Assembly (NCBI RefSeq): GCF_964204645.1
Contig: NC_134028.1
Coordinates: 11,015,001-11,079,000, forward strand
Length of the DNA stretch: 64,000 bases
Reading direction: 5' to 3'
DNA from: Tubulanus polymorphus
Lineage: Eukaryota > Nemertea > Palaeonemertea > Tubulaniformes > Tubulanidae
The notes below the pieces were generated by a model, which did not search any database, was not told where the DNA came from, and worked only from the letters and a program-made list of their open reading frames with translations. Positions 15,356 to 27,894 of this stretch are shown piece after piece (the first letter of the stretch is position 1; each line of letters opens with the position of its first letter). Made by a program: the position numbers and the translations under genes.

Positions 15356-15718
15356 ATCTATGGTGGAATCCAGCTGGGAATCACAGTTTCATCAGAAACA
15401 TGTACTCTGAGATCTGCTCTGTTGGAATCATTCATTTAAATGTCCGGATCAGTTTCTTAAACTATGATGAAAATGGATTCCATAGTTTGGGAACTGGATT
15501 AGCCAGGGCCTGTGATTCGTGCGCCATCTATCGCACTGTTGGCCTACTACACCTCGTCGATCGGACTACTTTATCCGCGAGAAATGTTGAAGATAATAAC
15601 GAGGTCTTGTAGCATCATTAAACGGGCACAAATTGATGTTGTTATTTATGTTCATATGAAATTGTTGTTTTTGAGAAATAAAACTTAATAGAAACTGCGT
15701 AATTCAAGTATTCTTTGT

Positions 15719-15850
15719 ACTATTTCCTGTCGGCGATCGTGTACTTGTGACATCGGGTAATACGGTTGGCGCAATGATCGTGATGCGCCGATTATTGGGT
15801 TCGAATCCCGCGGGGACGATCTGGACCAGGCTGTCGGGTTTATGATATGG
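15719..15850 (+). mobile_element. tRNA-like SINE copy 1
   Basis: Starts with ACTATTTCCTGTCGGCGATCG, then an A-box-like GGTTGGCGCAATGATCGTGATG and a near-perfect B box (GGGTTCGAATCCCGC). The A-to-B distance is shorter than in a tRNA, and the ends do not pair, so this is a tRNA-derived repeat and not a tRNA gene. The head matches the element at 16020 at 19 of 21 positions. Confidence 0.55.
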
Positions 15851-16019
15851 TCGTTGGCTTCGTCACACTATTTACCGAACGTAGTCAACTGAAATTAAAA
15901 AGATAATTGCATTTTCTGCAGAAACGAAAGTAAAAATGGTAATAGAAATTACATATTTTTAAACCGCAAAAAGAATTTTTTCATTTGATGGATAAAATAT
16001 GGAATATAAAGCATGTACG

Positions 16020-16150
16020 AAGAACTATTTTCTGTCCGCGATCGCATAATTTGGGCCTTCGTAAAGTGGCATGCGTCTTGATACCTCGCATGCCACTACT
16101 GGAATTATTATCTATTACGTTCGAATCCCATAATTACCATCTTTTACAGC
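16020..16150 (+). mobile_element. tRNA-like SINE copy 2
   Basis: Shares the head ACTATTTTCTGTCCGCGATCG with the copy 300 bp upstream, in the same orientation. It has GTGGCATGCGTCTTGATACC as an A-box-like segment and CGTTCGAATCCCAT as B box. GTGGCATGCG and CGCATGCCAC can form a hairpin. The two copies differ strongly between the boxes. Confidence 0.5.
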
Positions 16151-16944
16151 GGTCCGGATAACGATATAATGGATGAAACAATTAGGAGTTAATTCCGCCC
16201 ATTGAGCCTCAAACAATTATCATCCATCAGCTTCAATAATAAATAAATACCTAAATATTCATCATTTTTCATTTTTATTTGAATTCCATGAATATGAGTA
16301 AACATAGTTATTGCACCTTTCAGCTCAAATGAAATTCCATTCTTTATTTACAAATAAACGATTTTAAACATTGGTTTTAGATTTATGGCCTATCACAAAA
16401 TCACGGACAGATCTTTGTAAAAACATAAAGGCAAAAAAACAATTCTTTCATGATTTCTAAAATGCAATCAACTGGAAAAATGAAAATGCAATGGGAACAA
16501 ATTTCAGCCCAAAAAAAACGATTTCTTGAATAAAATTAAATCAAAAGTTGGTCTGGTTCTAGACATTTCATGCAATTATAATAATTTGACTTACACATTA
16601 AAGCGGCAACGCCCCCTGGTGACGAGGACTGGCGGTGAACCCCTATATTGTATACAGAAGGCAGTTGTGAGCATTATATAAACATAGTTACATAGCACCA
16701 AGCAATAAATATCAAAACAGCTGAAATCTCAAATATACACTATCAATCTCAAATATACACTATCAGCCTCACATTCAGATATCTACATCTCAAACTAAAC
16801 AAATCATTAGATAATCAAATAAATACAATGAGATCTCAAAATATGTATGGTCTGAAATCTCGAAATATATGTGATCTCAATATGAACACTGTGTGAGATC
16901 TCAATATGAACACTGTGAGATCTCAATATCAACACTGTGAGATC

Positions 16945-19900
16945 TCAATTAATTTGTTGTAGAAATGAATTATACAATGAAACTAAAGCCGATCTCGTAA
17001 TTCCACATAAAAATTCCAACCGATAAAAAAATTCACCAGAATTACAATTTTTCTTACGTATAATTTTATTAATCATTCTCGCTCGTTCTACGTCTAACCA
17101 TAATTGCATTCCGATCTCGTCTATAGATGGCGCTTTAGAAGCGGTAATTAACGGTTCGCTCGGACCCCACAGAACGAACGCTAACGTCTCCACGCAGTGA
17201 CGTAAACTTTCTAATTGATTGTTATTGAGAAGTTGAGTTAATTTAAACACAGTTTTCTTGTATAGAAATTCTAAAGGATCGTTTAATGTAGCGAACGTAT
17301 CAACCTCTAACAGTCTCAATATTAATCCTATAATCTCCTTACAGATTATCTCACCCGGATTATCATCTTCATCATCGTCATCACCGGTTACCGTAGCGAT
17401 GGCGCATACGTGACTAGGGTCGACTAGAATAGTTAAATCAGGAGTAAGGAGGATACACTCCGGGCTTAAATCACGAAACACTAAACTATGTTTAGCTAAT
17501 GCGGTCGAGAAATGTAAAACCTGGATTAAAATCGTACAGATTTCACAGAAATACCCGTCTAAATCTGATTGTTGTAATTGCATTAAATGTTCGTTTAAAG
17601 ATTTCACCTGTTCAAACGGTAACACTGTAATATACGCCCTAGATACGACCTCCGTAACCACGGCGATATCAGACGGAACAAACTGCGACGGAATTACCGA
17701 ATTAAAACGCTGCGTCGCTATGACAACCGACGGGTGACTGATTTCATCCATTTCTGAACAGATCGGTTGCCGTGACACCTGAAAATATACCGGGATATAG
17801 TAACAATTCCGACCGATAGATGGTGCTGTATTAAAATGCAAATCACTACTCACCCTCAGCGTACATCGAATAGAATCATTATCTCGTAGATGGGCGGAAT
17901 AATAGATGGCGTTAGCGGTATTGACAATATTGTCAGAAGCGTGTAAAACAAAGTTTCCCCAACCGACATTTTTACCAGTATCGATGACCTATCAATTATA
18001 AACAGATTAACAGTAAGGGGTCAGTCAGTAAGTTCTGGGGGGTCAGTAAGTTCTGGGGGGTCAGGGGGGAGGTTATAATTTACCTGATTATTGGAATAGT
18101 TTTTTAACCAATCATGAAACATGTTTCGTAGCGTGTCTAAATTCATACGTGAAACGCATTCATGAGTTGTTTGTACGTCTGTGATACTAACGCCCTCTGG
18201 TAGCCGATGACCTAAACATAAACATAATCAATCATCATTAACTTATCACACGTGGCAACAGAGTAAACTAGATTGTCGTAATAGTTACCACGACGACCGT
18301 GAGACATATCCATATATTCAGAATCGTCGCTGGTCGAATCAATACTGTTGCTACGGGATACTACACCGTTGCTATGCGTTTTATTGATCGGTTGTTGTCT
18401 ATAGATCAATACGTATTGTTCGGGGAGAGAATCACGATTCCTTCTACGCCGAGATTCACCGAATGAATCGCGTCTGATTGAAACCCCCGACGACGACGAT
18501 TCACTCCCCGACGACGTGTTGCGTAACGACTCGACTCTCGTTTCCCGTAACGACTCGCTGCGAGGAGGAGGCTGACGATGAGGTAATGTTGCCGATCGAC
18601 CGGTGATTGTTGCGATATCGTTGCAGGTCTCAGGAGGAGGATCGATAGTGTTTGTAGGTAGTGATATTTTACGGGAACCACTCGGACCACCGACATCTAA
18701 AACTGCAAATAAATTCTCCCAAGAACTCGAAATATTCTCACTATTCTCAACTGATAATAACTGATCGTTCTTGGGTTTATCTTCTAATCCCGGATTATCG
18801 CATTCATCTAATCCGGGATTATCAGTTTGTCGAGAGCGGTTTAAACTGTTAGTATTATAATACTGACGAGGTACAGTTTTAAAAGGTGTTAAATATCCTT
18901 CCATCGAGTTACGTTGATTCGACGACGGTTTCTCAATGTCGCCATCTATTAGCTCGTATGCGACACCGCCTGCGGTGAGTGTATCCACCGCTGTATCAGC
19001 TGCTGTATCGCGAGGTAATATTACCGGTTCGTAGATTCTACTTGCTAGACGGCGCTCAGCGGTATCCGCGGTGACCGATGTCTCGTCCGGTAGTGTTTCA
19101 TACGTGTGATTATTGGATTCTATAAATAGATCAATTACTGAGTTCAAACTGTTTCAGTGTTTGACGTTTCATGTTTATATCTGATATATATTTACCTGTA
19201 ACTGGAGCAGACGGAGCACTTTCTCTCCGTTTGGTTAAAGTTAAACTGCGGCCGCTGCCATCCACCTGTAATTACACATAACATCTCGGGTTATACAACA
19301 ATAGACCGACCTATAACTGGTAACCACGATAACGGATTTATACTTACACTAGAGATACGAGTAGGAGGCGGTGGACGACTCGGAGGAGCACGATTAGCGC
19401 CATCTAGTGTAGAGAACGGTCTATTATGTGCCGGAGGGGGAGGAGGTCGAGCTCGTTTACTCGCCGCTGTAAACGCAGTCGACGATGACGTCGTAGCCAT
19501 AGTAACTACTACGCATTGTTGATTATTATGAGTAGGTATAGGTGGCGGTGGTGCAGGTGGTTTCCTGATCGCGGTCCGGACCGGTTGTTTATTCTCCGAG
19601 TCGACAGTAGTTTCATCCTCCGTGTAACTACGAGGTCGTTGTTTCTCGGCACCGGTTTGGTCCGGACCGGCGTTAATTAATCCGGGAATAGATTTAATTT
19701 GTTCAATTGGTTTTGGTCCCGAAATATCGTCTTTAGTAAAACTAGCTCGTTTTTTAATCGGGTTCGACGACGATGACGATGTTTTAGCCTCTTTCTGATT
19801 TCGTCGTTCTTTATTCTGCGTTATTTTCGAATCGACATCCTGTTGCCTAGCGACGACGACGCTTTCCTCATCATCATTATCATTAGGTTCGACGGTTTCC

Positions 19901-22296
19901 TCTTCGCTATCGGAGGAGAAATCATCGTCGTCTTCCTCTAATTCGTACCCGGCCACCTCCTGTGACGTTCCGATCATATCAAAGTTATATTCCTGTTTCT
20001 CTTTGTTTCCTCCTCGCTTTAAAAACTTCTTCAGGAAAGATTTTCCCGATAATCGAGATTTAGATTTTATTTCCGTTTCGTTCGGTTCCGTTTGGTTCGA
20101 GACGCCGCCACTAGGCGGCGATGAATCTTTCTTGCTATGACGAGGTAACGTGCTGGTAGGTGGTGGTGTAGGTACTATAGATGGCGTTACCGGTGGTGGA
20201 GGTGGCGCCGGTGCGGGACGTTTGATTTGTTTAGTCGTTCTAGCGAGATCTAACGACGAAGCGATCGTCATCCGTTTACAATCGATTGTCGTCGATTGTG
20301 ATTTAATCGCTAGCGTTGAATTACGATTATTTGAAACTCGTCCGAGAGTTAAACTGTGTCCGCCGGTTACCGTCGACGCGGTTACCGTCGCCGGGGTAAC
20401 CATTGTCGGGGTGGCCGTCGTCGATTGTTGCGAAGTAACGGCGTCGTATAAATCGTAGAAATTCTCTTGCCGCGACTGCGCCCCCTTGTGTTCGGTATCG
20501 GAATCGATATCTTCGTACATGTGATGTCTGATCATGATCGGTACTTTACGAGGTGACGCGCACTCTTGACGAAGTTTCTCTTGTTCCGCGTATAAAATCA
20601 CCGGGTTAGAAATATCCCCCGTCAACAATGGAGAATCATCCGATTTACCGTAACTACTACGTTTAATTTCGAGGACTGCTCCGGACTCACCGGTCCGGGA
20701 ACCAGTCCGCGGCCGTCGTTCCACCGTAGCGCTTCTCGTTATCGTACCCGTGGGCGTGGCCGTATTTTGATTGACAGGTTTGAGTATTTTTAGCGCTGCC
20801 TCCACGTCCGCGGCACTAGTAGCGCCACCTTTTGTTTCGGACACGCCGTGGAGAAATGAAGCATTCTTGGGAGTTTCTAATTTTGAATCTTTATTCGTTG
20901 ATTTATCGGGAGTCGCCCCTCGTGTAGTAACCGGAGTCGCCCCTCGTGGAGTAACCGATCCCTGTCTACTGGAGGATGACTCCGATGTTGGAGGAGTCGA
21001 TGTAGGTAGTTTAGGAGGGATAGAATCCTCCGGACTGGAAACTGGAACATTCTCCGCTATATCGATCACTTTATACGGTAACACTTTTTTAACGGGAGTT
21101 ATATCGACCACTTTATACGCGCGGGTTAAATTAGTCATTGTTGTATCGGTCGTCGTGGTTACTTCACGTTCGGTACTGCGATCTCTAACGCTGATATCGT
21201 ACTCATGGTAGATACCGCCGGTGTCGCCCTCTATTGATGATTGTTTTTTAAACCGATGAGATGAAAGTGATGGTAGTTTTTTCGAGAAGTGAATTGAAGC
21301 GGATGTTTCCGTTGACGACACGGTATCGTGGTCGCTGTTAGTTTCCTCTTCGCACTCATTGTTGGTTTCGCTTAGCGACAAACTGCTCGTATCATCCAGC
21401 ACGTGTTTAGTGGCGCCACCTATCGGTGGTGATTTTCTATTGTTAATAGAAGAGAATGATTTCGGATTCCACAACATGTCGTCCTCGATCGCCAGTATCT
21501 CGCTGCTACCGAGTTTCTCTAAACGTTTCTTAGTCGGCGTCTCGTGTAATAAATTCTCTGAATTTGAATTGTATTTAGTATTATCGAATGTGATTTGAGC
21601 GATCTCTTTCTCTGCTGGTGTTAGTTTATTATTGGTAACCGTGACTACGTCCTCATCGCTCTCCTCCTCCTCCTCCTCCGATGACGACCCGTTTAATCCT
21701 CCGTCTGATCCAATTATTTTCGGTTCCATTTCGCCAAACTTTACCGAACACAATTTACCCAGAATCCTCGGTTTGCGTCTTAATGCCGATTGTTTAGGAA
21801 GCGTTGCTATAGCGACCGTATTTTTATCGGTACTGTTTGTACGGGTCCGGTTGCGAGGTGGTGATTGGTCAATTTTTAGATTTTTTAAATGAGCTCCTTT
21901 AGCGGGAAGAGCCGGCTTCTCACGATTGTTTGATCGATGTTTCCCACCAGGGGGCGATGAATGCTGTACTCCAGATAGTTTTTGTGCTCCTGGTTTACCG
22001 GTAGCTACTCCTGGTTTACCGGAAGCTACTCCTGGTTTACCGGAAGCTACTCCTGGTTTTGTTGTTGATCCCGGTTTAACGGAAGCTGGTCCCGTTTTAA
22101 GGGGGCTCGATTTTTTATCCTTAGTTTTGGTCGAACTACCGGAGAAAACGATGTTACCATCGGACGCGGCTTCCGCTCCATTGTTGGTGCCATTTTGCCC
22201 AGTAGGTGGCGCTCCGTGCTCACCGCGGGGACGTAAACAATCACCGCATAATTCACGTCTCCAAGCATTCTCTTTAAACCGTTGACAACCAGACAT
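16945..22296 (-). CDS. PEAK1/PRAG1-family scaffold pseudokinase
   Basis: Six exons in phase: 19348-22296 (983 codons), 19196-19265, 18289-19137, 18084-18211, 17854-17988, 16945-17778; 1654 residues. The N-terminus MSGCQRF..WRRELCGDCLRPRGEH has the Cys-x2-Cys block seen at the start of vertebrate PEAK1 and PRAG1. A long disordered, Ser/Pro-rich region follows with tyrosine motifs (MYEDI, YDLYDAV, EYMDM) and proline runs (APPPPP) that could bind SH2 and SH3 domains. The C-terminal kinase-like domain is degenerate: the HRD loop reads VFRDLSPECILL and the DFG position VDPSH, so catalysis is unlikely. The vertebrate relatives dimerise through this region and scaffold Src, Grb2 and Shc signalling at focal adhesions. 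Intron 2's acceptor (before 19137) has a poor pyrimidine tract. PEAK1 and PRAG1 cannot be told apart here. Confidence 0.9.
21975..22065 (-). repeat. 24-bp coding repeat in the pseudokinase exon 1
   Basis: Three tandem units encode KPGVASG/KPGVATG near residue 80-105, in the low-complexity N-terminal region. They keep the reading frame. Confidence 0.85.
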
Positions 22297-22399
22297 TGTT
22301 GTTCCCTTATCGCTCGATAGTTTCAGATTTACATTTTACTCCTGAAAAATATTTGAGATAAAAACAAGTAAATAACAGAAAACAGACACTGGTTCAGAC

Positions 22400-22506
22400 A
22401 GCGGCTACTGCTGCTACTGGTGCTGGTGGTGCTTCTGGTACTGGTGCTGCTGCTGCTGCTGCTACTGCTGCTACTGCTGCTGCTGCTGCTGCTGCTGTGG
22501 CTACTG
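22400..22506. repeat. Trinucleotide (GCT)n-type repeat
   Basis: GCTACTGCTGCTACTGGTGCTGGTGG and longer pure GCT runs lie just upstream of the pseudokinase 5' UTR piece. Non-coding as far as can be seen. Confidence 0.85.
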
Positions 22507-23229
22507 TTTATCTGAAATGATGTTTTATGTGTTCGACTCAGCAGGAAGTACAGATAGACAGTTTCAGTAAAGCATCAGTAAATCTAAACACGTTCAGATT
22601 TACCACCAAATCTTCAGATATACCTGCAAAACCTGAGAGAGAGTAGTTCTATTACTGTATGGTAAATGTGAGACAGACAGTAACCGATATATCAGTCTAA
22701 AGTATATAGACTGTAGACTGATTGATTGGAAATCAATAAACATTGTCTATAATACCAGTAATCTAACTATTAAATCAGTCACCGGATTAATCTAAGGGGT
22801 TTAGATAGAAAATATAAAGCCTGATAAAACCTGGGTACAGAGAGAATTCATCATAGAAAACATTGTTAAACGTCAAAATAACGAGGCCAAATTTTACATA
22901 ACAAATAATTAGAGTAACTACCGTAAAATACGCAATTCATTCGCAGTAATTTGGTCGACGTAATTATCCTAATAATACACCACACAATATCATCAAAATA
23001 CATATAATCAAAATATATCGCGATAAACTATGACACTAAGTATTGTTTGGAGTAGTTTGGAGTAGGGCGGAGGGGAGAGGGGGAGAGGGGGGAGAGGGGG
23101 AGAGCTAGAGACCTGTTGTTGGTGTAATACCTGTAGACATTCAATGAGTCGTACACACAATACACACATACAATGAATTATACATAATTGACTGGGATTA
23201 AAAACCTCAGCTGAAAACTGATCAATCTT

Positions 23230-23595
23230 CTTCACAGTCAGTCCTCAGAGACAGTCCTCACAGTCAGTCAGTCCTCACAGTCAGTCAGTCCTCACAGTCA
23301 GTCAGTCATCTCACAGTCAGTCATTCAGTCCTCAGAGACAGTCCTCATAGTCCTCACAGTAACTCAGTCAGTCCTCAGAGACAGTCCTCATAGTCCTCAC
23401 AGTAACTCAGTCAGTCCTCAGAGACAGTCCTCATAGTCCTCACAGTAACTCAGTCAGTCCTCATAGTCCTCACAGTAACTCAGTCAGTCCTCAGAGACAG
23501 TCCTCATAGTCCTCACAGTCACTCAGTCAGTCCTCACAGTCAGTCCTCAGAGACAGTCCTCATAGTCCTCACGGTAACTCAGTCAGTCCTCACTC
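23230..23595. repeat. Complex minisatellite of CAGTCAGTCCTCA units
   Basis: Interleaved copies of CAGTCAGTCCTCA, GAGACAGTCCTCATAGTC and CTCACAGTAACTCAGT form a higher-order array. The same CAGTCAGTCCTCACAGTCAG motif recurs in an MGAT1 intron near 47.02-47.16 kb. Confidence 0.85.
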
Positions 23596-24051
23596 AGTAA
23601 GCCCTCACTTGGTGTTGGTATTAGTGGTGTTTGTGGACTGTTGGCAGTACAGCTCATATATTTGGTGTTGGTAGTTGATATGGTGATAGTGATTATATGG
23701 TGGTTGTTTGTGATAGTGGTAGGTAGTGTGGCCTTAGGCTTAGTGGTGAAGGGTGGTATTGGCGATATGTGGCATTGATCTAATGTTGATGGTGTTGGAA
23801 ATCTATATGAATTAAAATAAACAGTTGAACTCTGTAAGGACAATCACTGCCCATGTCAATGTGTGTCTGAGGCCGAGGAGAGAGACTACTTTTATTAGAC
23901 ATCTTCAAGCCTTCTCAATGCAACAACAGTTAGAAATCATTATTGCTTCATTCCTTCATTTAATACAATACTGACAACAAGGAGACGAGAAGAAGAGAGA
24001 GAGAGACTAGCTGCTGGAGGAGAGGGGGGTCGAAGATCGCCGGATGAGACC

Positions 24052-24845
24052 ACAGGGGTTTGGCGATGGGCTTGGATTTTATTTCCGGGTTGTTGATAAT
24101 CTCGCGAGAATGGCGCTAAATATGAACTGCGAATAAATTCAAAATATCACGGAAATACCTTGTGTTTATATTGTTTATTTATCCGCTATAAAGTTCTGAT
24201 AAACAATTGGTGGTTAAGAATCATTATCAGACGGTCGTCACGCTACTATATAAAAGAACAAGGGATGAAACGCCTTCAGAGTTGTGCCAGCCAGAAAGTT
24301 GGGACAGTCACGTGACTTAACGCTTCTTATTTGACTGAACGCGAACCTGAAGCATATAAGATGGAAACTATGATACGAAAAATATTTGAGAATAACTTAC
24401 ATTCAAATGCATTTTTTTACTATGAATTATATATTTCGTCATAATTCATTCCTTTATTATTATAAAGTTATTTATTTCATATGAATCATAATCTGACAAT
24501 TGATATCGGTCTGTGAATATGTTAACTTTTCGTGTTGAAGTTTTAAATGCGATGACGTCATCAGAATGTCACGTGACTGTCCCAACTTTCTGGCTGAAAA
24601 TTTAAGTACAGCGGAGGCCTGGCGTTTCATCCCTTGTGATTTTATATAGTAAAGCGTGACGACCGTCTGATAACGATTCTTAACGACCAATTGTTTATCA
24701 GAACTTTATAGCGGATAAATAAACAATATAAACACAAGGTATTTCCGTGATATTTTGAATTTATTCGCAGTTCATATTTAGCGCCATTCTCGCGAGATTA
24801 TCAACAACCCGGAAATAAAATCCAAGCCCATCGCCAAACCCCTGT
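24052..24845. mobile_element. Foldback (MULE/hAT-like) non-autonomous transposon
   Basis: Two long inverted arms, about 24052-24316 and 24569-24845, are reverse complements over most of their 265-277 bp and begin and end with ACAGGGGTTTGG / CCAAACCCCTGT. A 250-bp unique centre separates them. The element is flanked by identical direct repeats GGATGAGACC (24042-24051 and 24846-24855; 11 bp identical if the shared A is counted), the expected target-site duplication. Long terminal inverted repeats with 9-11 bp duplications suit Mutator-like elements; an 8-bp reading would suit hAT. No transposase is encoded. Perfect duplications point to a fairly recent insertion. Confidence 0.88.
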
Positions 24846-25715
24846 GGATGAGACCAGCCAGCAAGCAGCAACAGCGACAGTTTCTACTTTTTGAAATTGA
24901 ATCGAATTATTCTCAACACAAATTTCTCTCTATGAGTTTCACAATTCTCAATGAAACACTACACATTACAGAACGTTCTAAACTTACCCAAAACATCTTT
25001 CTGAGTTTAATCCGCGGTAAAAATCAGGTAAATCCGACGGATTTTTATTTAGAAACTGCATGAACTGTCAAAAAACTGAGAACTGGTGTCGCCACCTGCT
25101 GGTGATACCGCGGCGATCAGCGGTTCGTCTATTGGTTTTACATGCAGCGCGACGGGGAGATGGCCACTGAAAGTAACAGCCCTGGAACTATTTTAATTTA
25201 TCAATTTTCCTGAAATATTTAAAATATCCGTTAACATTTCTCGTATTCGCCTCAATAAAGATGAATAACATGTAATTATGTTTTGTATTACATTTTAGGC
25301 TTCCAATCGGCGTAAAAGTACAAAGTGTTGAACTATTTCTTTGTAGCGGTGGTGCCATTTGACCACAGTACTTCGGTTTCGCGTATTGATATAAAAACAA
25401 AATGGCGGCCGTTCTCGTCGATTCAGGAACGATTTTTAAACGCAGCGCGATGTAACTCGGCTGTGTGGAGACTAGTTTTAGACTTCCGGGTTGTCTATTT
25501 TTTTCACTTTTTTCCAAAGATTCCAGCGATTTAATTAGATTTTGGCGGCTTAAAACAGGATCTGATTGAGTGAGTAAATATTGATATCATATCTGATCAT
25601 TCGCTAATAATTAATGACGCAATTCCTTGAACATTTCGTCGCAAATTTTACAAAACAACGTAAATTTTCAAATGAATTCAATACAAATGAAGATGAATAT
25701 ATTGTTTGACAGATA

Positions 25716-27889
25716 ATGGAAGAAGGCTCGAGTGGTTTAACGATGTCTAATTATCCGACATATGAATCTATTGATGATGACGTGTCTAAAGGAAGCACAG
25801 ATTTAACAGTAGTCGATACTCCTTCACAGTAAGAGTCAATTGAACCTTCACGCTTGTCCCTGTTACTGTAACTTCCACCTCTCTCCCCCTCACCTCTCTC
25901 CCCCTCACCTCTCTCCCCCTATCACCTCTCTCCCCCTCACCTCTCTCCCCCTCACCTCTCCCCCTCTCACCTCTCTCCCCCTCACCTCTCTCCCCCTCAC
26001 CGCTAGGAGGTCATCTCTATGTTGTTGTGTTTACAGGTTTTCTACTGGTGAAGGTGCGGGTTCGTTTACAGCTGTTGGAACGGACTCTAATTCTGTAAAT
26101 CCAGATCAGTTCATCAACGTATCGAACATCGATACCGGTAAGTATTCAAATTAATAACAGTTTGATCCGTTTAACCCGTTACCACGGTTACTAATATGTT
26201 CATGCATTCGTAGTTTCATTGATGTCGTCGTCCGACCCGATGCTTCAAACAGTAACGACCGTCTCGGCGGTAACCGCCAATAATACAGCGGCCACGCAGT
26301 CTAAAGAGATGGAGATTCAGAAAAAAACGGCCGCAATTCAAAAAAAGAAACGAAACAGAAAACGTAAGAAAGATGTGAACGCGCCACGGCAACCGTTGAG
26401 CGGGTATCTACGATTCCTCAACAGTAGACGAGAAATAGTTCGCACCCAAACACCGACCTTGACCTTCTCGGAGATAACGCGTCTGCTCGCGAACGAATGG
26501 ACGAATTTAGCACCGGACGAAAAACAGAAACATCTGGACGCGGCGGAGAAAGATAAAGAGCGTTACACGAGAGAAATGGAGGCTTATCATAAAACAGAGG
26601 CTTATAGAGTGTTCCAACTGAAAAAACAAGAGGCTAAACAAAAGGGTAAATATCTAACCTCCCTCTCTGAGGTTCCCTGAATCCCCGGTACTTTCCTGCT
26701 CTCCCTGTCGTATCCTCTATCAACCTATTTGGTTCCAGTGTTCTCAAGTATGCTCGAGTTTTAAAGGGGCTGCATTTATTATTAAGTGTTTGTCGCTGCT
26801 GCAGTGGCAAAGATTTCCCTAAAAAGTTACAGAAATTTCAGCTTAATTTTGGCGCAATCTTCTTTTCATCAAATTTGCTCAATATATTTCAAAGCAATTA
26901 TTAGCATTGATAGAATAATTAGCAGCAGATATTTTCATAAGGAGAGGCTAATTTTCAGAAGGGTGGATGTAGAAATGAAATGAACACTATCCTCCCTCCC
27001 TGTCTCACTGCATCCTCCAGCCTCCCTGATACACCCACTCCCCCTACCTGTATCCCCTAGCAACGTACCTCCTACACCTCTCCCCCAAACTGAAAGTCTG
27101 TTATTAAATCGTCAGATTTTCTCTTTTGTTTAGAAATGGAAGCAGAATTGAACCAGAACCAAATAATTTCACCTCTTGAGGTAGGAATAATTTCACTTCA
27201 CTCTGAAAATAGCTGCTAAATTCACTGTTATTCATAAATGTGTTGATTATTTCATCTGTAGTTTCTACAACACGACAATGTAACATCTAAAGAGGACGGT
27301 GATAATGGAGATGAAGATGCGATCGGAACTTTCGATATTCCGATATTTACCGAAGAATTTCTCGACCACAATAAAAGTATGCGTGACCCCCGTCATCGTC
27401 GTTTCAGTAGAGAGTTTCACGTTTAATGATTGTTGTTATTATTGTTATAGATCGTGAGAGCGAACTGCGGCAGTTGAGGAGACAGAATACCGAATACGAA
27501 GAACAAAACGCGATCTTAACGAAACACATCGAAAACATGAAACAAGCCATCGAGAAACTAGAAACAGAATCAAATCATCAAAAAACACAGAATCTTTCAT
27601 TCAGACAACATTTACATTCACTACGTTCAACGTTAACTACGAACTTCTCGGCCGTTCCAATACCAGGTTACTATAGTTACACTATAATTACAACAATACG
27701 ATCGGTTGATTTGGAAACGGTATAATTGTGATTTTATTTGTAGGTTGTAATGAGTTGCCGCGAATGGATACGATTGATACGTATCTCGCTAAACTACATT
27801 CACTCATATTAGATTCACCTCACGAGAACGAGACACTCATTTCAACTGTGAGGGAAATAGTCGGCAGAATGAATCTAGATACAATCTAA
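25716..27889 (+). CDS. HMG20A: HMG-box protein HMG20A/HMG20B (iBRAF/BRAF35)
   Basis: Seven exons in phase: 25716-25828, 26037-26137, 26214-26645, 27134-27180, 27262-27376, 27451-27666, 27744-27889; 389 residues. A basic run (KKRNRKRKKDVNAP) leads into one HMG box ending KTEAYRVFQLKK (exon 3). Exon 5 carries the family block GTFDIPIFTEEFLDHNK, and exons 6-7 give a coiled coil (RESELRQLRRQNTEYEEQN..) and the C-terminal DTIDTYLAKLHSLI..ENETLISTVREIV segment. HMG20B is a subunit of the LSD1-CoREST complex and HMG20A competes with it to regulate neuronal genes; the single gene here could represent the ancestor of both, so the A suffix is tentative. The ATG follows an acceptor at 25711-25712, so a non-coding exon precedes it. 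AATAAA lies at 28756-28761. Confidence 0.94.
25865..26006 (+). repeat. 15-bp C/T-rich tandem repeat in HMG20A intron 1
   Basis: About nine copies of CACCTCTCTCCCCCT precede exon 2. The run is pure pyrimidine plus CA and lies upstream of the acceptor. Confidence 0.88.
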
Positions 27890-27894
27890 ACTCT

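Larger units (their letters stand above)
15356..16944. other. Tail-to-tail interval GPATCH11 / PEAK pseudokinase
   Basis: Contains the GPATCH11 3' end, two related tRNA-like elements (15719-15850 and 16020-16150), a minus-strand AATAAA at 16343-16348 that suits the pseudokinase transcript, and the pseudokinase 3' UTR with short repeats of CTCAAATATACACTATCA and GATCTCAATATGAACACTGT between 16735 and 16950. No further gene is visible. Confidence 0.6.
22297..25715. other. Head-to-head interval between the pseudokinase and HMG20A
   Basis: Contains a short 5' UTR piece for the pseudokinase (22297-22341, bounded by a minus-strand acceptor at 22342-22343), a GCT/GGT repeat (22400-22506), a purine-rich block near 23060-23110, the CAGTCAGTCCTCA minisatellite (23230-23595), the foldback transposon (24052-24845), and the HMG20A promoter with a probable 5' UTR exon ending at the donor at 25570. 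Small open frames such as 24848-25063 have no support. Confidence 0.6.

Noticed and set aside
18212-18288. Reading pseudokinase exon 3 through to the TAG at about 18212
   Set aside because: A good donor (GTAACT) ends the exon at 18289 and joins in phase to exon 4 (GHRLPEGVS), with a 77-bp intron. Read-through would truncate the conserved domain.
20150-22285. Several plus-strand frames opposite the pseudokinase exon 1
   Set aside because: Shadows of a long Ser/Pro-rich coding exon on the minus strand.
24472-25063. Small frames in and beside the foldback transposon
   Set aside because: They lie in inverted arms or flanks, and show no domain or splice support.
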